DNA of 64,000 bases from Chondrus crispus (GCF_000350225.1 NW_005179241.1:238264-302263); one strand, 5' to 3'; positions 29,772-41,221 are shown, counted from the stretch's first letter. Made by a program: numbers and translations. Notes: a model not told the origin generated them from the letters alone.

Positions 29772-31708
29772 ATTCCTAAGAAGGATCGCAATTCCGTCTG
29801 GTTCTGGGGAGGTCTAGCGCACTCGATAGCGACCACGTTGCGGCGCTCGACCTCCAACCTACCTGGTCGGATCACATGCCCCAGGTAAGTGACCGAGGTA
29901 TCGAAGAAGGCGCACTTCGACAGCTTCAGCGACACGCCCGCGTCCCGCAGAAGGCGCAAAACCTCGCGGACGTGCGCGAAGTGTTCCGTTACGGTCTTGG
30001 AGTAGATGATAACATCATCCAGGTAGACCAGTGCGGTTTCCCATTTTACCCGGGACAGTATAATGTCGACGGCCCGCTGGAAGGTAGCGGGGGCATTCTT
30101 CAAACGGAACGGCATACGGAGGAAACGGTACAACCCGCAGTGCGACGCGAACGTCGTGTTGTCGCGGTCCTCTTCGGCTATTTCTACTTGCCAATACCCG
30201 CTGTTGCAATCCAGCGCGGTAAAGACAGTAGCGTCGCCGAGGGAATCGATGCACTCGTCCATCCTCAGCAACGGATAGGAATCCCAAATGGTGACTGCGT
30301 TGAGCTTTCTGTAGTCGACACAGGACCGCATGGTACCATCCTTTTTAAGGACGAATACCACGGGGCTTGCCCATTCGGCCGTGGCGGGTTCGATTACCCC
30401 TGCCCGGAGCATGCGGTCGATCTCCGTTTTCTCTTTTTCCCGTGCGGTTGGTCCGGCGCGGTAAGGCGCCTGGTAAATCGGGCGAGCACCGGGCTTGAGC
30501 TCAATCCGGTGCTTCGTGGCCCCGATTTTTCCCAGCCGGCCGGTCCACATCCCCTTGAATTCGGACAGTACCTCGAGGATCTCCGAGCGTACCTCCTCGT
30601 CCTCGGCACCGATGTGGACGTCCTCCTGCCAGGCGTTGGGGTCCTCCTCAGGGGCGGCGGTGTCTTCGGGTTTATCCGTTCCAGCCGCCCCGAGAGACGC
30701 CTTGGGCGGCGTGGCTTGTTCAGCCCCGCCCTTATCCGTACGGTTGTCGGCGGCTTCTTCTGCGCCATCCTTTGCGGTTGAGAGGTTGGAATTAAATATC
30801 CCTCCCCCTTCCTTTACTTCGGCCGCTTCTGCGGCCGAGTCACCAAGGGTCAGGATGTGAGTGGGCGACGGAAGAGCCAGTCCGACTACGGTATGCTTCG
30901 GGATGTGACCCGAGCGGTGCCCAAAATTGCTGAGCATTACCGAGAACGGTTTTTCGGGGGCAACATCCGTGACCCCCTGTGCCATGAGGGTCAAATTCTT
31001 GTGCGCGGTTTTTGGGCAGATCTGTAAAAAACATAGCCCCCCCACCGGCGTGGCGACCCTCACCATGGCCTGCGTCATCGGGGGAATTGTCACCCCTCTG
31101 ACGAGGCGGATCTTCCGTGACGGTGTGTTGGCGAAGAACGCCACTTGCTTCCGTTCGGGTTTATCCGACGGCGGTAGTTGTTGTGCGGTGCTCCTCGAGG
31201 CCATCTTGCGGTCGTGCCTCGACGGGGTTGTTCGGACCAACGCCACGGGTGGCGCGTCGTGGAACAAGACCTTCCGTTGCGGTGGGAGGATCGCCTTGAC
31301 GTGGCGATCCAGGAAAGTCGTACCGAGGATACAGTCCACGGCGAGGCTCGTGACTACAAGGAACGGGACGCGCACCACAAACTCACCGATTCGGACGAGC
31401 AGGGGGATTTCCCCTAGTGCCTTCATCGCGCGGTTTGACGCGTCGATGAGCGCTGCGCTCCGAACCGGTTTTATCGATGGTCGCCACGACTCGGCGACAC
31501 ACCGTAAATGGATGAGGTTCGGGCCAGCTCCTGAGTCAAGCACTGGCGTGATGGCGACCATCAACGCGTGCTTCTGACCAACCGTCGCGGAGATCTTGTA
31601 ATTCTGCTTCTTGAAGAAGCAGATGACCTGGACTTCCGTTCGGTTATCCGGCTGCGCTTTCACTGGCGCAGCCGGATCGGGGGTGCCTAAGCTTCTGAGG
31701 CTTGGCAC
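29492..31708 (-). pseudogene. Gypsy protease and reverse transcriptase
   Basis: 738 residues. An aspartic protease lies near the start (TPVLDSGAGPNLIHL), then an acidic linker, then the RT palm: RAGVIEPATAEWASPVVFV, MRSCVDYRKLNAVT, FTALDCNSGYWQVEIAEED, LKNAPATFQR, and the catalytic YLDDVIIYSKT. The usual MPFGLKNAP reads MPFRLKNAP. Homology runs to about 29.69 kb, after which the frame is out of register with RNase H. The catalytic Asp residues are present, so the lesions are the frameshift and possibly the Gly-to-Arg change. Confidence 0.92.
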
Positions 31709-31728
31709 GGGGAGAGACGTCGTCGCCT

Positions 31729-34145
31729 CTACGCGTCCTCCCCGGCTTCCTCCGTCAGCAGCAAGTCCTCGCCGGTTTCATTCGCGGCTTGCGCCACGTG
31801 GTCTTCGGTATGGTCGGGGTGCGGTTCCTCGACCACGTTGACGCCCGCGGGGGCCGTTTGACGCTGGTTTCGCCAAGCGGACGGCCCCTGGCGGTTGAAC
31901 GGGGATCCCGGGCGGAGGCCTTGCCGGATGCGTAGCTTCTGGTAGTTGGCCTCTCGTGCCTCCAGAAGCTTCGCCCGCAGGCTCGCATCGGCAACGACGG
32001 GGCACTCCTCTTGTCGGTGCGTGGTGTCAAGGCAGAACCGGCACGGTGGCGGTCCGGGAAATCTCCCGCCGGAGAACCGGACGCGTGGATCCTGCCCTTG
32101 CCTCCCGTACGGTCCTGTGCGCACGTCGCCAGAGTTGGTGGGTGGAACTGGGGCGCTTGCCGTCGAGGCTGCCGGCGACGGATCATAACTCGTCGGTGGC
32201 GAGCTCATCGAGGTTGGCGTGGCGGTTTGGTTCGTCACGGCCATGATTGCTTCTTCAGCAAATCCCCCGGCCGTCGGGATGTCGGACGCCGACTCAACCG
32301 ACAGCACGGGCCTCGTCCTTACGGTGCGGTCGAATCTTCTAGCCGCTCCGGACGGCTCTCGGTGAGCCATGGCTGACATCTCTTGTCGACGGGAAGCCCG
32401 ATTGGTTTCCCCTATCGCTTGCGCATAGCGAGCGACGGATTGGTAGTCCACATCCGGGTGCGTGGCGAGGTAATTACGAACCTGCCCGCACGTGGCGGGC
32501 AGTAACCCCTCGACGAATAGGGACTTCAACCGCCGGTCGGAGAATACCGTACCGCAGCGGAGTGCCTTGTCCCAGAGGTGGTTACTGTAGACCTCCTCCG
32601 TCATGATTGAACTTTGACGGAAGGAGGTCACATCCCCAACCGCTTCGGAAATTACCTCGTCGGTATCATAGGTGCGCAACAGAAAGTTGCCCACCTGTGG
32701 GTATGTCCAGAGCAGCTCGCGCCGCTCCACGTCAACCGCCATGGTGTTTCCATTGAGACGGGACTGGAGTAAGGCGTGAGCCTGCCCGGTCAGGTAGAAT
32801 TGGAAGCACCACACGGCGGCTCGTTCGGTAATCCCGTTGTGGTCGCACGCCATCTTGAGGCGTGCGAGGAATCCCAATACCGCAATCGGATCTTGACCGC
32901 TGAACGTGTGGGACCTCATCTGCACGTCCAGTTTCTTCCGGTAACGGTTAATGTGCCGCGCTACTGTAGAGTCGTAGCGCGAGCTACGCCGTTCCAGGCG
33001 GTAGGTCTTGTACTTGACGGCCTTGGTAAACAAGTCATTGAGGGGCCTGATTACCGTGGGCCGTCGTTCGTCGCTCTTCGGGGCAGCCCGGCGGTGTCTG
33101 CTCGAGCGACGACGCTCCTCATCCGACTCGGTGTGGTAGTCTTCTGAGTCGGACGGTTCGTGCCGGTGCCGGTCTCGGCTTCTATCGCGGCGTGCCCTGT
33201 GGCACCGCCTGCGAGAGTCTTCCGAACCGGATGGGTCATCATCGGAGGGTTATCCTCCCCCTCCGGCATCGCGGTATTGCCAGCGGCGTCCCTCGCGGTA
33301 TTCATCCATCCAGTGACGGGGGTCTTCTGAGTCGGAATACCGGGTGTATTCCGCTTCGGTCCTGTGCGTGCCGGGTGCACGTCTTGTGCTCAACCGGTAC
33401 GGGTCCCGATTCTCTGTCTCGGGGAGCCCCAGGCGGTTGTCTGTCCCGCGGGGGTCGCCCGTACCGGCGAGTATGGAGAGGACATTTTCTGTGGTCCTCC
33501 CTGTAGCACTGTGGACGGTTGGGAGATAGATGGCTCTACCCTCCGGGTGAGGGTCCATCCTATCAATCCCGGGTACGGCGGCGATCGGATCACCGATATA
33601 ATTGCTTGAGCCCGGAACGGTTTCATGGCGCGGCGCCGGCGGCGGTGCCGCGCCTCCCGTTTCGGTAAATGTCGTGGCCAGACGGATGTCCACGGCGGAG
33701 CTAATAGCTCCCTTTAGAGCCAATGCGGTCGGAGATTCGTCCTCCTCCGCGGCGAGCGCTGCCACCACCTCGTCGCGTACGAGGGGGGCGATCTTCTCGT
33801 CCAGCAGGGCGCGGAGCGCGGCGTCCGCTTGCTCCGCCACCAGGCCAGGTACCGTTCGGTCGAGGCAAACCTGGACGACCTGAGGTAGTTCCTCAGCGAG
33901 GAAATCTCCATCCAGGTTTGTAGTCGCGGGAGTAACGCGTCGTACAGTACTTGTACGCGGTTCCCCCCACCAGCCGGTAGCCCGGCGGTGGTGTCCGACA
34001 CGGAAGGGGACTTCTGGCCCCTGGTAGACGGCGGGCGTAGCAGGGCTTCCGGATTGTCGATCCGGGGGCGCTGTGCGCCCCTGCTACTGCGGGTACTTGC
34101 TCGCCCGGAGGCGGTATCTTCTCCGGCGGAATCCGCACGGTTCAT
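31729..34145 (-). pseudogene. Gypsy gag region in several frames
   Basis: The last and longest part (33033-31729) holds a typical gag capsid segment (MRSHTFSGQDPIAVLGFLARL, VWCFQFYLTGQAHALLQSRL, LFVEGLLPATCGQVRNYL) and a zinc knuckle CRFCLDTTHRQEEC (CX2CX4HX4C). The N-terminal part is split: 34145 to about 33910 in one frame and about 33910-33250 in another (LVRDEVVAALAAEE, a helical segment), then a third frame near 33.25-33.05 kb. The capsid signature makes the call sure; the frame changes look like decay rather than programmed shifts because they fall at unrelated places. Confidence 0.8.
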
Positions 34146-34272
34146 CGTCGATGATCACTGGCGATCGACGAGGTGATTCTCGACCTCTTTCAATCCGATC
34201 GGTAATTGCTCGCGCTGGTGATCCAATGCGGGCTCAACCTCTGTAGTTATACCCTCCACAAGAGTACCAAAA

Positions 34273-34911
34273 TGTGGCATAACTACCTTCGTCCCGACCA
34301 CTCGGAAACGAGGGGGGTTAGAGGTAAGGGAGCGCGCGCCGCTGGGTAACCCACGCGCGAACACAAACCGTACGGAAGGACTCGAAAAGAGGGAAGGCTC
34401 ACGTGGCCGGTGACGCGCAGCCGGTCGGTGGTGTTAGATCCGGACGGCCGGTCACGGGTTAGGAGCCTGAGACTAAAAGGGAAACTGGAACGGGATGGCA
34501 ATTAGCCGTAAAGGGAAGGGAGGCGAGTCTGCCTCCCGTTTACTGGAACGGGGCAGGTGCCCCAGTCTTAACCCCTAAGTGGGACGCCAGGACACCTGTC
34601 CCGCTACAGTAGCTGTTACTTACTGTATACCAGCTACTGTGCTAAATTGGCTAATTTGTGCCATTAACTACTAATTACTAGTTAGCCACCGTACGGATTA
34701 TACACGTGTGCCCGTGGCCACGATCCCGGCTAACGGTTGTGCCACGTGTTACCCGTGGCCGCGCCCGCTGTTACCGGCTGTCCCACGTCGGACGTTTTGC
34801 GTACTACTGTGCACGGCGGGGGGCGCGTGTACGCCTGCTCGCTACAGTAGCACCCGCCCTCCCGCGCAGTTATCATCTCGCCAGGGGGTTGTGGTACGGA
34901 ATTATACTACA
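34273..34911 (-). repeat. 5' LTR of the gypsy element
   Basis: 639 bp. On the plus strand it starts TGTGGCATAACTACC and ends TTATACTACA. Its last 200 bp or so of the plus reading, the U3 side of the minus-strand element, differs from the 3' LTR in length and sequence. Confidence 0.88.
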
Positions 34912-35755
34912 CTTCTAAAAGGTCTGCTAAGGCTACACGTCGTCTGGCCCGTCCGCCCTCCTCCAGCTGCACAGAAGAGGAGCTTCCCTGTTCGACCCTT
35001 CCCTTTCTACGACCGGCTGTTGTCCTTGTGCGACTGCGCCCCCGACCACGACCATTTACGCCTCGACCGCAGGGATGACCTCTCCCTCGTCCTCGCCGCA
35101 CCCCATCTTCTCTTGTGTTTGTTACAGATGTCTGCCCTGTGGGATTGTTGGCAGGGGCAGTCGCTGTGGAGATATTAGCCCGCGGTGGCGGGTGAGGGGG
35201 TGCACTTTGGGGGTTGGGGGGAGATCAGCAGGCGTTCTTAGGTTTGTGGGTGCGAATTCGGGCGGTAGGCGGGTAGCAGGCGGTCGTGGATGTTCGGTTC
35301 CACTTTGGTGGGGAGGTAGGCGGGTGGCAGGTGGCGTTGGGGAAGTCATGGGTATGCACAGACGGCACAGATGATCTGTATCAGGTACAGACGGTACTGA
35401 GACGTTTATATATCGCGAAGCGCTGGTAGAAGCGCTGCTGTAGGGACTTTATTTACTGCGATGGAACCCTCAACGTTCGAATGGTCTAAAATGGGCTTCC
35501 AATGGTCGAGTTTGGATTTTGAAGGCATGGGAAGCAGGTGTCGAGTCAGGGAAGAGACTGCAGTATAGAGATTGAGCTTCAGCCAGTCAGGTCAGTTAAG
35601 AACGAGGGTCAAAGATGGCCGTGAAAAGGGGTGTATTGCTCACAAACGTGAGCAATACATTATTTCGCTATATTTTATTTTCTCTCTGTTGCTCACATTT
35701 GTGAGCAGTAGAACAGTAGGGATATGTGGTCAAATCTCTTGTCGTCTAGACACTA
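34912..35755. other. Spacer between gypsy and Harbinger elements
   Basis: No supported gene. GC-rich sequence with GGGCGGTAGGCGGGT-type repeats near 35.25-35.34 kb, then AT-richer sequence carrying two palindromes. Confidence 0.45.
35633..35710. repeat. Pair of GCTCAC...GTGAGC palindromes
   Basis: GTATTGCTCACAAACGTGAG continues to CAATAC at 35658, and GTTGCTCACATTTGTGAGC lies at 35688-35706. A third related palindrome is at 22401-22423. Confidence 0.7.
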
Positions 35756-36061
35756 CCCTTCCCCGGCAGGGTAATTTGGAAAAAGCGTAATTTGGAACAC
35801 AGCTTCAAAGGTCTCTATGCACACAATAGAAAGATTACGACTGGGTATTTCTGCAATGATTTTTCCAAAATTCTGCAATACGTATTACAATTGTAAATAG
35901 TTGCAGAATTCTGCAAATCACTCGTGACGTTAATTGCTGAATAGTGGGGTCTTACAGAATACCCAACTGCAATTGACGTGAGCAATTCCAAGGGCATGCG
36001 CGCCAAAATAGGTAGGACTCGCCGCCATCGTCAACCCCTCAGGGCATGAGTCACCCACAAA

Positions 36062-36940
36062 ATGAGTCACCAGCACCCCGATCCTCCCCCGATCCTCCCT
36101 CACCGCGCCATGGCTACAGTCATCATCGACACTCCGTCCAGCCCCAAGCCCACCGCCGATGCATCCAAGCCGGCCGCCGACACCACGCCTAGCAAGTCGA
36201 AGCCCGGCCGGCAGTCGCGCTTCTCGCCTAGTGAGGACCTCGTCGTTGTGCGTGAGGTCGCTGCGGCGAACGCGCACGTCGCCACGTACGGCGAAACGCG
36301 AGCGCGCTTCGAGCAGGCTGCCGGACGCTGTAACTCCAACGCCATCGTTGTCGCCCCGGTCACCTGGAAGAGCGTGCGCGACCGCTACAAGCGGATCCAG
36401 GAGCAGTTCGACAAGGCGGACAACGTGAACTAGAAGATGTCGGGGGTTGGGGGTGACGTTGGGGAGATGGATGAGCTGCTCATGAAAATGCGGCAGAAGA
36501 GGGACGACATAGCAGCAGAGAAGACGGCCGACAAAGACGCGCAACGCCAGCGCGACGCTGAGAAGGAACGTATCGGGAACGCGCTGATGGTAGTTGCCAC
36601 GAAGCGAAAGTCGGAGGAGACGATGGAGGTCCACAGTGATAGTGATGGCGAAGTGGTGGTTGGTCGACCTGCGAAGAAGTCAAAGACGCGAGCCGTTAGC
36701 AACATACTTGGAAACGGCCTTGCTTCGTTTGGGGTCAACCTTCGCGATGCTGACCTCGCGCGAATTGCCCTGGAGCGCGAGCGTCTGACCTTCGAGCGCG
36801 AACGTGCGGATGCCGATAGGGTGGAGCGGCAGCAGGAGCGCGAGGAACGCGCGGAAGAGCGTACGAAAACGCAGGAGTTGGAGCTTGCTAAGTTTAAGCT
36901 CATGATAGAAACGATCGGGGCGGCTCTTAGCAAGAAGTAA
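36062..36940 (+). pseudogene. Harbinger ORF1, SANT/Myb-like DNA-binding protein with one stop
   Basis: A Pro/Ser/Lys-rich N-terminus leads to a trihelix/SANT-like domain (FSPSEDLVVVREVAAANAHV, VTWKSVRDRYKRIQEQFDK). TAG at 36431-36433 interrupts the frame, which continues directly with a basic region (RPAKKSKTRAV) and a long coiled coil (RIALERERLTFERERADAD, QEREERAEERTKTQELEL) to TAA. In this superfamily ORF1 binds the termini and helps import the transposase. One substitution is the only visible lesion. ATG 36110 (MATVIIDTP) is an alternative start. Confidence 0.72.
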
Positions 36941-37070
36941 ACAAGTCGTGACTTTTGGCTCTTTTGTGTTCCTGTTGACTAATGCAAAACACAGAACTGG
37001 GTACCGAGTCCGCTGAAAGCTCGTCCCTCGCATTCGCTGGACTTGGTCCTCACTCCTCGTTCTCCCGCGC

Positions 37071-38285
37071 CTAATCGTCTTTGTGCTCCAGGTACTCCTC
37101 AAGGGAAGGGGGAGCACACTCGAAGTACTGGCTGATCTGGTTGGGGTATATGCAGTTGCGCATGTTGAGGATGAGAAGCCCGGCCAGGTAGAGGGACCCT
37201 ACAGGAGCTTGAAGAATCTTCATCTTGCGCTTGCAGTCCAACGTCGAGAAGTAGAGCTTTACCTCCTTGAAAATCCACTCGACAGTTATGCCGACTTTTG
37301 ACATGGCCTTATTGAACGCCCGCTGCTGTGTTGACAGCGCACTGCCTTGATACGGAACTTCCAAGAACCACCTTCGGCTATATCCAGAATCACCATACAA
37401 GCAGTACTGCCTTCCCCCCATCTGCATCAAGCTTCCCAATTCTTCGTCGATGCCACTTCGCACGTACAAAGTCCAGTCGTGCCTCCTTCCTTCAACAGGT
37501 CCGAACGCATGAAGGATCAATCCGTCAGGGCTATTCACAGCCTGGTACTTCAACCCGTGCTTACGCTTGTGTCCGTTGTAGGCAACCATTTGAGAGTCGT
37601 ATCCAGTAGGTTTGGCAATTCCCAGTACGATTCCATCTATAAAACCAACGCAGTTAGTTAAACCACTACTTTTATCGTATATACGTCTCGCGTACTCTTG
37701 TATTCTACCTTGTACGAACGCTGAATCCAATTTTCCGGTGAGCAGTTGTTGACGTTCTTCCAGGAGCTGCTCTATTCCTTCCCAAAAGGTTTCAGAGAGC
37801 TGAGGAGCATGTTTGCCAAAGAAGACTTCGAGTTCTTTCCAACGAGATGGAGATGCTAACCGACGTAGTATGATGCAGGTGGACAGCATAGGGTAGACCC
37901 CATACCTCGAACGAGCTGTATGCGTACGCGAATTAGGCCATGCAAACGCACTCATCATCCGAACGACGTCGTCTTTCGAAAGGCAGAAGAATAGCACGCT
38001 GTCCGCATCGCTCAGGCCGTTAAAATTGAAGGAGAATTCTGATGTGGCGATGCGGTTTCGCGCAAGCAGCTGCTTGCGAAGCTCCTCCTCTTTCTGGTTA
38101 AACTGCTGCGCGATGATTGTGAGGGATGCTGTGCTTGCAAAGGCTGATGAAGGGGTCGTGCGGCGCCTTCTGGCAAGGAATGACAACACTGTCCCAAGGT
38201 GAAGTGCCCGCGCTTGCACTGCTCGCCTCGAAAAGTCGCGCTGCCTTCCCCTTGTCATGGTTGCTGCAGGTTGCTGCAGGAACAA
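37071..38285 (-). CDS. HARBI1-like DDE transposase, apparently intact
   Basis: 404 residues. A helical N-terminus (VLFFCLSKDDVVRMMSAF, YPMLSTCIILRRLASPSRW) is followed by the DDE core: Asp in NCVGFIDGIVLGIAKP, then YNGHKRKHGLKYQAVNSPDG, GPVEGRRHDW, Asp in CLYGDSGYSRRW, and Glu in ITVEWIFKEVKLYFSTLDCK. All three catalytic residues and the family's spacing are present and no stop or shift is seen. ATG 38258 (MTRGRQRDF) may be the better start; the upstream Met lies in a GTTGCTGCAG duplication. Confidence 0.9.
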   Translation of the reverse strand: MFLQQPAATMTRGRQRDFSRRAVQARALHLGTVLSFLARRRRTTPSSAFASTASLTIIAQQFNQKEEELRKQLLARNRIATSEFSFNFNGLSDADSVLFFCLSKDDVVRMMSAFAWPNSRTHTARSRYGVYPMLSTCIILRRLASPSRWKELEVFFGKHAPQLSETFWEGIEQLLEERQQLLTGKLDSAFVQGRIQEYARRIYDKSSGLTNCVGFIDGIVLGIAKPTGYDSQMVAYNGHKRKHGLKYQAVNSPDGLILHAFGPVEGRRHDWTLYVRSGIDEELGSLMQMGGRQYCLYGDSGYSRRWFLEVPYQGSALSTQQRAFNKAMSKVGITVEWIFKEVKLYFSTLDCKRKMKILQAPVGSLYLAGLLILNMRNCIYPNQISQYFECAPPSLEEYLEHKDD

Positions 38286-38993
38286 GCAAGCCGCCCTCCC
38301 AGCAGTGTCCCCTTGGTAATACTCATGGTTTCATCACGGGACCGTCGGCGTAAATCAAAATTTGGGAATTTGTTTCTACGTTTCGGAAACACATTTCCGC
38401 AATTGCGGGGGTGATTTACTCACGAGTTATTTGCAGAATTGTTCCAGGCGTAATATCTGAAATGTGCAAAAGCTTTGCACCAATTGTACACGTGTACTAT
38501 TCTAACTCCCTGAAAACCTGCTTGTCGCGCCCGAAAACACGTTCCAAATTGCCCAATTTTCTGGAATTCCGGCAATGTTGACCATTGACAATAGATTTGC
38601 GTAGGTTCTCTCGAGATCCAGGCACATGAAGAATTGATAGACTCATTTTATCGACTAGAATACGGCGCTTCGAATGGCGCCTGTTTTGGCGACAAACCCC
38701 TTAAACAAGTACTTTCTCCATTTAAAAAAGAGAATGCGTTCCAAATTACCCTGCCGGGGAAGGGTAGACTTGCTCTAGCCTACTGACAGGCACTCGCCCA
38801 ATCAGATTGCTGTGAGACATGCGCCCAATGGCGCTTCCTGAAACTATTTTTGTGTTATTATTAATTGTTTTATTAAGGTTGTCCGTAAAATAACGCGCTG
38901 TGTTTTTTCATTTGCCCACAAAATCGCTGGACGTAAATTTAATTAATTAAAGTAAACCCGAGATTGAAAAATTCCGCCACCGGTTTTGCGGAC

Positions 38994-40032
38994 TGACCTC
39001 CAGCAGGGTGCCTGCCCCCAAAAAAGGCAAGTGTGGTACAGTGCTATTTTCTGGATGCACCCATTGAGTGCATCCAGAAAATAGCACTGTAGCACTCTAA
39101 CACTTTACCATTGTATGATAGTTTCAAAAATTGATTGTCCCCACCACTCTTGCACTCCATCACTGCCCTTCCGTGGCGGTTCCACCCCAGTTAGAACATG
39201 TTGCGAACTGTACACCCACTCGCACCCCCACTCGCCGTCAACCTCCCCATCCCCTAATCCCAAAGCGAGCCACACCTTCCTCCTCAAACCTGGCGCCCGC
39301 ATTCTGACACTGTCATCTCAACATGGCATCCCTTTTGGACGGATCCGATCCTCCCTCTCAAGCTACCCCTTTCCCTCAGCCACCATCCACGCCAAACTCC
39401 CCACGCACCCCCAAAAAACGCTCGACACCTGACCAGGAGGAGCTCAGTACTGGCGAAGGAAGCAACAAGAAGTATACTGTTTAGCAGTAAGGGCTTCGTG
39501 ATATTTACGGATACAAGGAAGTCGGAGTCTTTCCCGAACGAGAGAAGCACGCGCCAAGGAGTGGACCGCTGTGTGCGAGGGCCAATAATGGCTGGGTGGA
39601 GGTACTTTGGGTTCTTGTTGCGATGACGGCGCTTGCGGCGCATTGTTGTCCTCCTCCGGGCGACAAGACATGTCGTCAGAGCCGCTAGCGATACTGCTAG
39701 AGCTGCCAGAGTGTGCTTGCGGCTGTTCTGAAAGGGCATTGGCGAAGCGGGCATCACCGACAGCTCGAGAGAGGGGTCTTGGAATGTGGAACTCCAGTGC
39801 GCAAGGATGGAATGGGAAGTGGTGCGGGAGTGGTGGAGTGGAGAGGGGTCGAGAGGGCTTGATCAGATGTTCAAAAGTAGTCAGCCTGCGACCACTTTAT
39901 CGGTCGCTGATTGGTCAAAAAAGTAGTCGAGTGATACAGCGTTATTTTCTGGATGCACCCAATGGGTGCATCCAGAAAATAGCACTGTACCACACTTGCC
40001 TTTTTTGGGGGCAGGCACCCTGCTGGAGGTCA
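38994..40032. mobile_element. 1.04-kb element with 97-bp hairpin-bearing terminal inverted repeats
   Basis: The outer 44 bp (38994-39037 and 39989-40032, starting TGACCTCCAGCAGGGTGCC) are perfect inverted copies. Inside each follows a 53-bp hairpin (39038-39090 and 39936-39988) with arms CTATTTTCTGGATGCACCC and GTGCATCCAGAAAATAG, nearly identical between ends. The interior has a short plus-strand frame from about 39323 (MASLLDGSDPPSQATPF) and minus-strand frames, none recognisable. No convincing target duplication is seen, so the superfamily is open. Confidence 0.8.
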
Positions 40033-40309
40033 GGTCATTGTTGTGCTGCCCGACGGACCACGTGCACCCGCGCGAATATTCGCTGAGGCGAATATTGTAG
40101 CTCGACACAAAGACAGAAAGGTTCTCAGTCGAAAGGGCGATGTGTTTCGTCTTCTTGACAGGCTGAGGGGGGCCGCTTGGAATGGACCGCTTTTTAGAAG
40201 CTTCCACTTGTCTATCTTTCGCGGTTGCTTCGGCGGCATCGGTGGCAGATCCTGTCGTGCTTTGATCCATTGATGGACTCTGCCCAGATGAAGCGATAGG
40301 GGCGTCCAT
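39881..40309 (-). CDS. Hypothetical Ser/Lys-rich frame cut by the 1-kb element
   Basis: From ATG 40309, MDAPIASSGQSPSMDQSTTG and a basic segment (RQVEASKKRSIPSG, PVKKTKHIALS) read for about 92 codons until the element boundary at 40032; codons beyond belong to the element. The character suggests a nuclear protein or transposon ORF tail. Not recognised. Confidence 0.3.
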   Translation of the reverse strand: MDAPIASSGQSPSMDQSTTGSATDAAEATAKDRQVEASKKRSIPSGPPQPVKKTKHIALSTENLSVFVSSYNIRLSEYSRGCTWSVGQHNNDLTSSRVPAPKKGKCGTVLFSGCTHWVHPENNAVSLDYFFDQSATDKVVAG

Positions 40310-41221
40310 GACGCATATCGATACAACCCGTGCAGTCTGAGACTCGTTTGCGCTGACGAAAAGAACGGACAACCCACTTCGTTTTCCTTCAAGACGGGTC
40401 GATCCGGCACTGCTGTGATCAGGAGGATGTGAAACTCGTGGAAAACTCACATGCCCCCAGTTTTCGGTGTGATGTGAGTTTTGCCAAACGCGTTGTCTGA
40501 CAATTTTTCGTTTAGAAAATATGAGCAAACACGCCGCCAAAACACGCGTTTTTGTGACTTGACGGACAACCTTATTGTAAGTGGAGATGGGATCTACGTG
40601 TGGTCTCTCGCATGTGCCTTGCGACTCTTTTTTGACGGGTACAGAGCTCCTGTGCTCATTGCCCGGCTTATGAAGAGCCATCATGCACGAGAGTGTCTTC
40701 TTTCAGTTTCTTGAAGTTTTGCCGTCACGAAATCAACGTTTTCTGTAATTCCTATGTCCACTCCAGCTGGTTCCTGAGTTCAGTTACCCAAACTGCTTCT
40801 TCTTGTTGCCAAGTAGCTTCCCTTGCGAACCACAGTAATGTATGCTATTCTTTATATTGAACTTCCATAATTGTGCCATTCAGCATATTGGTTATGTCAG
40901 GGCACCCGCTGAAACACCATCACATCTCGAAACTTAGTTTTGTGCTGTGCGAAGAGAATTCTGGCTTGAAACAATGATAAACAGTAGTATACAGTTTTTT
41001 GTCAATAATGCTACAACCTCTAAATCTGGTCTGTACAAGTTTTCCGCTTGCGATCCGTAAAGAGAAGGCGTTGGTACAAGGTCACACAAAAACCAAAATG
41101 TCGACAAGATGATTTGCTTCCGTCTCCCACGATTCTGCTCCGAGCAGCATATCCGGCTTGTCTCGTTCCTTGGTGAATCTAAATGACTTTGTACGCCCAA
41201 CTCCCTCCTCTTTCTCTGTGT
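40310..41221. other. Intergenic region
   Basis: About 0.9 kb with no supported gene; mostly AT-rich. It includes the 3' flank of the second acetyltransferase gene. Confidence 0.5.

Larger units (their letters stand above)
23724..34911 (-). mobile_element. Ty3/gypsy chromovirus-type LTR retrotransposon, defective
   Basis: An 11.2-kb element on the minus strand. In transcription order: 5' LTR 34911-34273; a primer-site-like TGGTACTCTTGTGG starting about 3 bp inside it; gag; protease-RT-RNase H-integrase with a C-terminal chromodomain; a 3.2-kb untranslated region; a purine-rich tract AAGGAAGGGGG; 3' LTR 24300-23724. The gene order and chromodomain place it in the chromoviruses. Coding regions are cut by several frameshifts. 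I find no matching 5-bp duplication at the outer edges, and the two LTRs differ strongly in one part. Confidence 0.9.
35756..38764. mobile_element. PIF/Harbinger DNA transposon
   Basis: Perfect 26-bp terminal inverted repeats (35756-35781 and 38739-38764) start CCCTTCCCCGGCAGGG and continue TAATTTGGAA. A partial extra copy of the AATTTGGAAC motif lies just inside each end. The element has the two genes expected of this superfamily, convergently arranged: a Myb/SANT-like ORF1 on the plus strand and a HARBI1-like transposase on the minus strand. Outer flanks are TA rather than the usual TWA triplet. Confidence 0.88.

Noticed and set aside
29876-30781. 301-codon plus-strand frame inside the gypsy element
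   Set aside because: Antisense of the reverse transcriptase; no independent domain.
39881-40684. A 267-codon single gene across the 1-kb element boundary
   Set aside because: The N-terminal 125 codons have no domain content and the last 50 lie in the element's inverted repeat; only the middle part from 40309 looks coding.
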